This document shows positions 12,001-32,219 of a DNA stretch of 64,000 bases, one piece after another. The position numbers were made by a program, and so were the translations under genes. Position 1 is the stretch's first letter. Each line of letters begins with the position of its first letter. The notes under the pieces were generated by a model. That model was given only the letters and a program-made list of their open reading frames with translations, was not told the DNA's origin and ran no database searches. The stretch covers positions 12,351,307 through 12,415,306 of the forward strand of contig OU744450.1 in the NCBI GenBank assembly GCA_916610825.1. Reading direction: 5' to 3'. The stretch comes from Haliclystus octoradiatus. Its lineage: Eukaryota > Cnidaria > Staurozoa > Stauromedusae > Haliclystidae.

Positions 12001-15000
12001 CGAAATATCAATATCACATAAATTTAAAGAATTAGCTCTTTTCCATAGCAAATTATCACCAGCTCGATTTATATTGAGACCCAATACTCTTGTCGGTTCG
12101 GCTACAGAAAATCGTTCCACTGGTTTGGCTAACAACCCAAAACGTAATAAATGTTCTCTAACATAGTCAGCGTCAACAATGCTTTCGTCTACATAAATAT
12201 CATCAATATATGCATCGCATGCAGATTTAACTTTCGCATCCATAGATAAAACCTTACGTAAAATGGTTGACATAATCATTGGCGCAACGTTAAGACCAAA
12301 TCCCATACGGGTCAAACACCAACGCTGGCCTTTAAATAAAACAGTTTGATAAGGCCATAAACTTTTATCAACATTTAATTGTAAATATGCATCCTTAAGA
12401 TCAACAATAGCGCAATTTACTGATTTCTTACGCCATTCACGCAATTTTTGAAGACAAACGTCACTAGCACCACTATATAAATCCACACTTTGATTAACCT
12501 CACGAAAATCTAAAATAGGACGTACCTTTTGTTTACTTTCTTGGAATACTGCAAATAATGGTATTAATGCTTTAGGTGGCCCTAGTTCCTTTTCATCATA
12601 CGAAACCAAATAACCTTTTTCTATCCATTCTTCAAGTTTTTTGTCAAACGACGTTTTAACATTCTCTTGCATATTGTACTGGCCAATAACATTTTTCATG
12701 AATTCTGGAGCTTTTCCTTCTATCCATTTCCATTTGATAGTCCATTTTTCTCCATCAAAAAGGGCAGAAAAATTGGAATCATTAAGTTCAATAATATTAT
12801 TAATTTTAGATTGAACTGATTTTTTACTATCAATGGTACTAGCAGTTATCGGATAATTAATGCGACCAATACTAATCTTTCCGTGCGGATCAATTGACAA
12901 ACCGCCGAAAGCCGTTATAGCATTCATGCCAAAAATAATATCAATATTGGTAATTAAGTTATCAACAATAATACACTCAATACTCTTTGTAATTGAATTC
13001 AATGTAATATTTGTATTTGTTGATCCACAACATTCAATTGACGAATTATTCATCATAATAATATTCCTTTTACAATTATTTTTATTTTGCTCAGATAATA
13101 CAATGACATTTTTTGTTAATATAGTGCTAGTGCTTCCTGTATCAACCAGTGCTTTATATTCACGTCCAGCAATAGTAACAATTACAATTAGTAAGCCATT
13201 TAATTGTTTGGGGTCGTAATTGGCTCCACAGTATATGCTACGATTTCAAAACGTGACCACCATTCATCAGCGTCTCCTTCTCCGTTGAAATTGCCAACAA
13301 CATCGGTAATTTTTAATTTATTTGCCATTGGCCTGGTTAGCTTGTAAGAAGTTATAATAATATCAAGAAATAGAAAACGAATAATGTTGGTATATACTTC
13401 AACTTTAATAATTGATAAAATAACACAATATAGTAAAACGTGTATAATTGACTTTAATAATAAAATTGTATTAATCTTGATATATATGTATAATTACTGC
13501 TTATTAAATGTGCAGATAATATCAAATATAATATACAAATTATTTAGTTCATAAAATGTCCACGTATATAAAATGACGTCTAGATCAGAAGACGATTGAA
13601 ATTGAAAAGCGATATATAGTTCATCTAACCACTCCTTCATTTGAAATATCTAAAATGAGGCTATGAAAAGGAGGCTAATAATTTATTGGCTTCAATATAA
13701 AATCCATACTGAATATATCACGGATACATTAAAATACTTAATAATAATTAAACTACACTCACTATGGTGATACTGACGATTTCCCGACAGCTTGTGGCGT
13801 AGGCCTACTACAGGGTGACACATTGTCCCCTTTTTATTTACTCTATTTATTGATTATGTTTTCTGTATTTCATGCCCTGATTCTTCCAGTTTTACCCTTG
13901 ATCGCCGTAGGTCTTCACGTCATCCAGAGCGCAGCGTATTGGACCTCTCATTTGTTGACGATATTGCTATCTTAACAAATAGCATATCTGATGCACAACA
14001 ACTTCTTGATGAAGTTGAACAGGTTGGTAAAACGGTAGGCTTGATAATAAACACGACCAAGACAAAATTTATTGCTTTAGGCATAAAACAGGCACACCTT
14101 GCTACATCAAATGATGACATAGAATGTGTAGATTCGTTCAAGTACCTAGGTTCTGTACCTCTATTTTCTTCAGATGATTTAACCCAACGTAGAGGCCAGG
14201 CTTGGGCAGTCATTAGCGGTCTAAATAAATTCTGGGCGTCCGATGTCAACACTGACGTTAAGTTAAGATTGTTCATACACACACTATAACCTGTTCTATG
14301 ATATGCATCTGAAACATGGGTTTCTATCAACCTCACTATTGACCCGACTTTACTCAGCTTATGACGCCATGCTTTAGGAATACATTGGCCCAACTTACTG
14401 TCTACTGCTAAACTTAGAAAATTTTCCCTTTCTGTCTCTGCTATTGCTTACCAACGTCAGATGTCTATTTTAGGTCACATCGAAAGATCAAAGACGTATG
14501 CCCCTTTAACCGCTGCATGACATCCTTCACTGGCAACCGAAGGAGATGTTTTGACGGGCTATTGGAGAGTAGTATCTTTTCATAATGTTTTGTATCGTGA
14601 ATTGTGTTATTTACAAGTTTCTTTGTCAGCTATGTCTGACAGTGATTTGTGGCTTTGTTTGTGTAGCAAATATGTAAGGCGTGAGAGGGACGGCACATTC
14701 CTATAATGTGACTGTCTACACTACTAGCCTACTACCTCTTAATAAACAACTCATTTACTATTCATGAAAATTGGCCATTTAATGATCATTATCTGTTTTT
14801 ACAGTGTAAGGTTGCAGTGCTGTTGATCTCAAATTATGTAAGTATTTTTATTAAATTCTCTTTTTAAATTGTGAATGTGATGCTACTCCTTACCAGATTC
14901 AATGATAGCCACCTTTTCATTATCCCCTCTGAGTAGATGTTCAGCAAAATTAAATGTTGCGCCGTCAAACCATTTAGGAATATCTTGAACAAGTAAATTT

Positions 15001-17633
15001 TCATCAACCACCTTTGAAGAAAGATCGAAATGATAGGTGTTGGTTAGCAGTAGATTATTATTTTCATGAATCATTTCCACAAATCAAGGACTTCCTTCTT
15101 GTGAAAGCAGTTAAATTCTCTGTTACTTAAAATTAATTTGTTCTGGCACACATCAAAGTTAGGCTATGCACAAATCTGACAAAATCTGTGATCTTAATTT
15201 GTAGCACCCTGTCTTTATTCTTACAAATTTTACACTCCATACAGTTTCCCAGAAAACTATCATCAACCTACCCCTGCGAAAAAAATCCATGGGTTCATGA
15301 ACAGTTCATGAACATTTTTTTGTGGGTTCATGAACACTTCATGAACAGTCACAAATAGTTCATAAACACTTCATGAACCAGTTCATGAACTAGTTCATGA
15401 ACGTTAAACTGCCCAAAAGTTCAGAAACAATTCATGAACTGTTCATGAACTTTCATGAACTGTTTATGAACAGTTCATGAACTTTTGGGCAATCTCACGT
15501 TCATGAACTCATGAACTTTTTTTCGCGGGGGTAGCTTCTGAATATGGTTTATGAACTGCCTTTGAAAAGAGCAAGGCATCTTAATTCGTACCGGAGAAAC
15601 AGTACGCAAGCCTAGTTTTGAATAACTAACAATCAGTGCTGGATTAATTAACCCATAGGAGGATAAAATTACATTTGCTCTTCAAAGAAAAAGATAGTAT
15701 TTAATAATAACACATTGTCGTTAACCAGAATTTTTCAACGCCATGGTTCGAAAAGGTTATTCCGACAAGAGTATGTTGCCACAACAACGACTGATCGTTG
15801 GATTTAGACTATTGAAACTGACAAAGTCACATGAACGGAATTGATTGGATAGGTTGCATTGGCCTTGATGAGTCAGATAATCTACAAATAAAGTCAACTC
15901 ACCGAAGTGTAGGGGCTATCAAGTTTGAAATTACAAAAGTGCAGGACCTCTTCCCAGAATGAAGCAATATTTTCTGTAGACCATTTCCAAAGATCTTCAT
16001 ATTTTTCTGTAAAAGAATAATTAGGAAAGCCATTAAGCCTAGGTTTTAATCAATTTTCTGTTACTGACACTATATTAAACTTGTAAAAGCTGTAATTTTC
16101 GGTTTCAAACGCGCAAATTGAAAATCATTCAGCTTAACTTCTTGATTAATGAAGAGTTTATTATTTATTAATATTTGTAAGTAGGCCTGGGCTAGCTAAG
16201 CTACGTTCAGCAGATTACGATTTTCCTGAAACAATGAAGAAATCTTTACAGAAATAAAAAAAAAATAGAAAAGGATTTGATTCTTTGTTACAGTAAGCCT
16301 AGGTATAATTGTGTTCAAAAATTGGTGGATGCAAACAGGGGTAGAAAATGTTGGGACCACTGGGATCGGCGGCCGCAGGCACAATTATTGAACATTAGAA
16401 ATCTGCAGGAAATTTTTTTAATTTTTTCTCAAATTTTAAAGTAGGCCTAGGGCCTACTCTTAATCGATAAATATTAAATAATGCATGAAGTTTATTAATG
16501 AAACGGAATCAGAGTTGCATAGCCTAAGGATGAAGTTATGTATAAATAGGCCTACTTGGGTCAGTTTAAATTGCTTTACCAGGAAAATTCTCTGTAAAAT
16601 ATTTGCAGACAACTTTAAGGCAAAAATTATGTGGTCGCAGGCATTAATAAATTACATCGGTGACTCCGATATATCTGGCGTAATATCTTAGAGCTGATTT
16701 TTCAAAAATTTGGCGTAGGCCTACAGATAATCAACATCTGTAATTTTTCTACAGTTTTCAATTAATTGTATATTTTCCTCAACCTATTTTTGATATTTTT
16801 AATGGGAAGGGTTGGCATGAAATTTGCAAAGAAAATATCAGGAGTTTTAAGTAGCCTGCAGGTATTACACTAAGGCCTGTCTACATAGGCCTAAAGTATT
16901 TTCCTGATATCATATATATTGTATATCAGGCTATTACCATAGCAACAATTCTCTATTGAATGGAATGGAAATATTTAATGGAATTCAAAATTATAAACAG
17001 TGAATAGGCCTACGACACACATACAGAGAAAAAACATACAATATGTGGGTTTGGAAGTGGAAATAAGTAGGAAAAACAAGGAACGACGCGTACTCTGAGA
17101 AACCTCAATATTAGAGGACCTGGCAGCTTTTCCCTTAGCCTGAGGGGCATGAGTCTCTGCAACGCTGAACGACTAGGCTATTACGATCAATGTTTTTTTC
17201 GGGGAGGAATATCGCTAGTAAAAAAGTAGGCCTAAACAAGTAATTTGACACAGTAAATATCGCATACTAAACTCTACACATGGTTTAAAATTATCAGCTT
17301 TATGATGAACGCAATACATATACTAGTATAATAATTATTGAGTGAAAACAAAGGCTGATCGTCGGCCAAGCAAGAAAGGTTTGCAGAAACGTAGGCCTTA
17401 ATACACACAGGCAAATTACACAATGGCTATTGTTGCTATTGTCCAGAATCAAAATAGAACTCAATCAGAACTTAGCAAATCATTTGTAACGAGCTGGTGC
17501 AATATTAAAAGTTCATTAAAAACTTACCCAGGTTTAGCGTGAATTTCTTGTTTATTATATCTCTAAATTCATCCATACGGGTTAGACCCCGATCAGGGGT
17601 CCACATGGTCTTTGGGGACGTTTTCTGTTTCAT
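1..17633 (-). CDS. AACS: Acetoacetyl-CoA synthetase (11 exons traced, C-terminal part beyond the left edge)
   Basis: Cytosolic ligase that activates acetoacetate to acetoacetyl-CoA with ATP, feeding ketone bodies into lipid and sterol synthesis (family knowledge). Exons, in order of translation: 17528-17633, 15903-16006, 14894-15011, 7470-7583, 6886-6983, 4530-4644, 3795-3876, 3206-3347, 1874-1954, 794-918, 1-56. All junctions are GT-AG and every codon phase closes, giving about 380 residues of an expected 670. Visible hallmarks are the N-terminal PKWF...NFAEHLLR block (exon 3), the adenylate-forming P-loop [15 protein letters not shown] at about residues 276-290, and [16 protein letters not shown] (exon 10). 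Start: the ATG at 17633 gives [14 protein letters not shown], and a second in-frame ATG lies at codon 10. Intron 3 is 7.3 kb because of transposons. No frameshift or stop was seen in any exon, so the gene looks functional. It is divergent from UPB1. Confidence 0.95.
2209..3191. mobile_element. Non-autonomous hAT-like DNA transposon in AACS intron 8
   Basis: The ends are inverted repeats reading TAGARATGAGCCGAT inward, followed by further inverted copies of CCGATTA/TAATCGG motifs. Flanks at 2201-2208 (ATAGGCAC) and 3192-3199 (ATAGGCAT) form an 8-bp target duplication with one mismatch, as for hAT. The 983-bp interior has no recognisable transposase; an unrelated-looking 90-codon open frame lies at 2718-2990. 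The right end is 14 nt inside the intron from the exon 8 donor (GT at 3205-3204). Confidence 0.8.
4122..4293. mobile_element. GTTCATGAAC-repeat miniature element, AACS intron 6
   Basis: Starts CCCCTGTGAAAA and ends TTTGCAGGGG, an imperfect inverted pair. The interior is dominated by repeated GTTCATGAAC and TTCATGAA palindromes. It belongs to the family also seen at 5796, 15271 and 26174. There is no coding capacity. Superfamily unknown; the better-preserved copy at 15271 suggests a TA target site. Confidence 0.65.
5796..5921. mobile_element. GTTCATGAAC-repeat miniature element, AACS intron 5
   Basis: A 126-bp copy with ends CCCCTGCGAAAAAA and TTTTCGCAGGGG, containing several GTTCATGAAC palindromes and the phrase AATTGCCCAAAAGTT, also found in the 15271 copy. 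The whole element can fold on itself. Confidence 0.7.
6984..7469. other. AACS intron 4, nothing notable
   Basis: A 486-bp intron with consensus donor and acceptor. It holds a short degenerate GTTCATGAAC-like tract near 7147-7190 and a C-run at 7081-7087, and no coding signal. Confidence 0.6.
8270..8950. mobile_element. Fold-back (long inverted repeat) element in AACS intron 3
   Basis: Sequence at about 8300-8480 recurs inverted at about 8745-8925: for example CAAACTCTTGCAAACTTACCAACC on one arm against GGTTGGTAAACTTGCAAGAG on the other, and TCAATGATGATGC against GCAGCATCATTGA. The left arm carries a (TCTTG)n expansion at 8374-8393. Arms are roughly 180-200 bp around a spacer of about 260 bp. 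No transposase. Exact ends and target duplication were not resolved. Confidence 0.65.
9065..9415. repeat. CCGATC-rich repeat fragment
   Basis: Contains scattered ATCCGATCCGAC / TTCGGATC words resembling the ends of the element at 62997-63862. It could be a decayed copy of that family. There are no clear ends and no coding potential. Confidence 0.35.
9723..10137 (-). repeat. 3' LTR
   Basis: 415 bp, TG...CA ends, near-identical to 13343-13757. Preceded on the minus strand by the purine-rich tract at 10138-10150. Confidence 0.92.
10138..10150 (-). other. Polypurine tract of the LTR retrotransposon
   Basis: Read on the minus strand, GATCTGGGTGGGA directly abuts the 3' LTR, the position where plus-strand DNA synthesis is primed. 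Confidence 0.65.
10234..13212 (-). CDS. Retrotransposon pol polyprotein (protease-RT-RNase H-integrase)
   Basis: About 992 residues if entered by -1 frameshift at 13212; the first internal ATG is at 13056 (940 residues). Domains in order, from 13212: aspartic protease [12 protein letters not shown] with [27 protein letters not shown]; RNase H with [25 protein letters not shown] and [13 protein letters not shown]; integrase with a CDVC remnant of the zinc region, [20 protein letters not shown], and [11 protein letters not shown] (Glu of the D,D,E triad). The C-terminal tail is acidic, then [15 protein letters not shown]. The frame is intact with no internal stops. It probably encodes active enzymes, but the particle protein is missing (see the gag remnant). 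Confidence 0.92.
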   Translation of the reverse strand, partial: PKQLNGLLIVIVTIAGREYKALVDTGSTSTILTKNVIVLSEQNKNNCKRNIIMMNNSSIECCGSTNTNITLNSITKSIECIIVDNLITNIDIIFGMNAITAFGGLSIDPHGKISIGRINYPITASTIDSKKSVQSKINNIIELNDSNFSALFDGEKWTIKWKWIEGKAPEFMKNVIGQYNMQENVKTSFDKKLEEWIEKGYLVSYDEKELGPPKALIPLFAVFQESKQKVRPILDFREVNQSVDLYSGASDVCLQKLREWRKKSVNCAIVDLKDAYLQLNVDKSLWPYQTVLFKGQRWCLTRMGFGLNVAPMIMSTILRKVLSMDAKVKSACDAYIDDIYVDESIVDADYVREHLLRFGLLAKPVERFSVAEPTRVLGLNINRAGDNLLWKRANSLNLCDIDISTLTKRELYSLCGRLIGIHPVCNWLRIYCSYLKRLSTIHSWDVVLPIIITKKVREVLDKVLKDDPACGRWNIPVIQDCQVWCDASSIGMGVALQVDGEIVEDASWLRKDEAHINIAELDAVVRGINLAVAWQLDKFDVMTDSASVYRWVSDSLCGKKRFSTKAQSELLIRRRLDLICSIVNEYNLIINVKLIRSADNLADCLTRVPVSWLNNRNDCLKNKDDTLNITAAVTNNESNINVNNLSQAHNLIHGGFYRTKWLAEKAGIESINDTEVKNIIATCDVCQSIDPSPIRWEHGDLSVATNWLRLAIDVSKYRGKKYLTIIDCGPSRYAIWRQISNEGEDELLRNLLNIFTERGPPNEIVWDNYSTFKSHKVVTFCAEWSVLLSPRAVYRPQGNGIIERHHRTIKCFAARSRCSIFNALYWYNNTPSDRLPIPPAWQLFLYQPRLKFIVPERNVNEFTIMFNEGDLVWVKPSDNTRCFENWLSGIVIKQVSAQKIDVNINGTSSYRHVAHLRHRQSGAVTDSCIDDTHVITDHLSEASSDADDDNNVNDDEINLSDDQNENDVVRNIIDRPIRQRRPPQWLQDYERT
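13200..13328 (-). CDS. Remnant gag reading frame, 42 residues
   Basis: ATG at 13326-13328 opens a frame beginning [11 protein letters not shown] and continuing with [12 protein letters not shown], a gag N-terminus-like motif, then ends at TAA 13200-13202 after only 42 codons. Gag proteins of this class normally run to several hundred residues, so nearly all is deleted. The frame overlaps pol in the -1 register. The ATG lies just 14 nt after the 5' LTR, leaving almost no leader. Confidence 0.65.
   Translation of the reverse strand: MANKLKITDVVGNFNGEGDADEWWSRFEIVAYTVEPITTPNN
13206..13212 (-). promoter_or_regulatory. Putative -1 ribosomal frameshift heptamer CCCAAAC
   Basis: On the minus strand the gag frame reads ACC CCA AAC AAT TAA. 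The heptamer C CCA AAC is in the exact register required for simultaneous slippage into CCC AAA, the pol frame, one codon before the gag stop. The match to X XXY YYZ is seen directly; function is inferred. No downstream stem-loop was evaluated. Confidence 0.6.
13343..13757 (-). repeat. 5' LTR
   Basis: 415 bp, TG...CA, followed on the right by target duplication CTCAC. The sequence right after it on the minus strand (AGCTAACCAGG) does not start with the usual TGG of a tRNA primer-binding site. Confidence 0.92.
15271..15531. mobile_element. GTTCATGAAC-repeat miniature element, AACS intron 2 (best copy)
   Basis: 261 bp between TA dinucleotides (15269-15270 and 15532-15533). Ends CCCCTGCGAAAAAAA and TTTTTTTCGCGGGGG are inverted. 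Inside are about ten copies of GTTCATGAAC or one-off variants, with AACTGCCCAAAAG / CTTTTGGGCAAT as a second inverted pair. It can fold almost end to end. Confidence 0.75.
16007..17527. other. AACS intron 1
   Basis: A 1.5-kb intron that I could not assign to any repeat family. It is notable only for several TAGGCCTA palindromes (for example near 16442, 16716, 17008 and 17228). No coding exon was found in it. Confidence 0.5.
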
Positions 17634-17993
17634 AGTAAAGCAAGAAGTGAAGGATTCCCTTTCCGAGCACCGTCAATGCAACTAACACAACGACGTCATC
17701 GCTCAAGTGATTGCAAAATCGCAGTTCGCAGAGATTGAACTTTAATCTAATGGGTATGGGAACGAACTTGAAACATTCGGAAAATTCGCCTCATTTGAAA
17801 AGTCACTCACAAAACACGGGAGTGAGCCCATACTATAATGGCAGTGAGCTGCGACGTAGCCTAGCTCCACAAGGCCAACTATTCCGCTGCGTCTCTGCGC
17901 TCATCAAAACAGTGTTGCAATTGCTGGTCAATACATTTTTAGGACACTGTGCAGAAATTATAGACTCTGAAGGGGCACTTACTGTTAGAAATT
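17634..17993. promoter_or_regulatory. Shared intergenic region between AACS and UPB1, probable bidirectional promoter
   Basis: Only 360 bp separate the two divergent start codons, so both 5' UTRs and any core promoters must lie here. The segment is richer in G, C and CpG than the surrounding introns. I see a CRE-like CGACGTCA core at 17691-17698 and no clear TATA box placed for either gene. It contains no coding potential I trust. The bidirectional role is inferred from geometry; transcription start sites are unknown. Confidence 0.6.
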
Positions 17994-31953
<13,960 letters not shown>

Positions 31954-32219
31954 CATTGTCATAGAGATATAGCAGAACAGGAATGCAATATAGATATAAA
32001 AGCCTATCTGTTTTTATCATAGCGTTTTTTCATATTTTTTATACTATACAAGAGTCTAATCATTAATGATAGAGATGATATTATATGTGTGTCTCTTCCG
32101 TACTCAGCAATTGATTATCCGTCCAATATAACAAATATTTTTTAGGTAGTAGCATGCTTTAGCTGATCCTCCTGCAGCTTCTCTTTCCTTTTTGCCTTTG
32201 ATCTTTCCTAAACTCCCTT
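31954..32219 (+). other. Short unique spacer / UPB1 3' UTR start
   Basis: Follows the UPB1 stop. It has T-runs and AATATA variants but no AATAAA, then merges into pyrimidine-rich sequence and the tandem array. Confidence 0.5.

Larger units (their letters stand above)
9723..13757 (-). mobile_element. Ty3/gypsy-like LTR retrotransposon, young, gag-depleted
   Basis: Complete element of 4035 bp: 415-bp LTRs at 13343-13757 (5') and 9723-10137 (3'), both TG...CA, flanked by a perfect 5-bp target duplication CTCAC (9718-9722 and 13758-13762). By eye the LTRs differ at one base (T or C near 10110/13730), so the insertion is recent. The internal order protease, RT, RNase H, integrase matches Ty3/gypsy. 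It lies in the same orientation as AACS within intron 3, so its LTR poly(A) and promoter signals read in gene sense. Confidence 0.93.
9490..14600 (+). pseudogene. 5'-truncated non-LTR retrotransposon (LINE) reverse-transcriptase copy, split by an LTR element
   Basis: The left part (about 9495-9722) encodes [15 protein letters not shown]...[12 protein letters not shown] palm motifs before the catalytic block. The right part (13763 onward) resumes with [12 protein letters not shown]...GDTLSPFLF, then [13 protein letters not shown] (the F-DD box, here FVDD) at 13942-13980 and [15 protein letters not shown], and a later LLGHIER-like C-terminal motif near 14475. Removing 9723-13762 rejoins the two halves within the RT domain. 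Stops and small shifts show it is dead (an extra base or more before the LQGD block, a stop at 14287). It lies in sense opposite to AACS. Clade not assigned. Confidence 0.8.
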
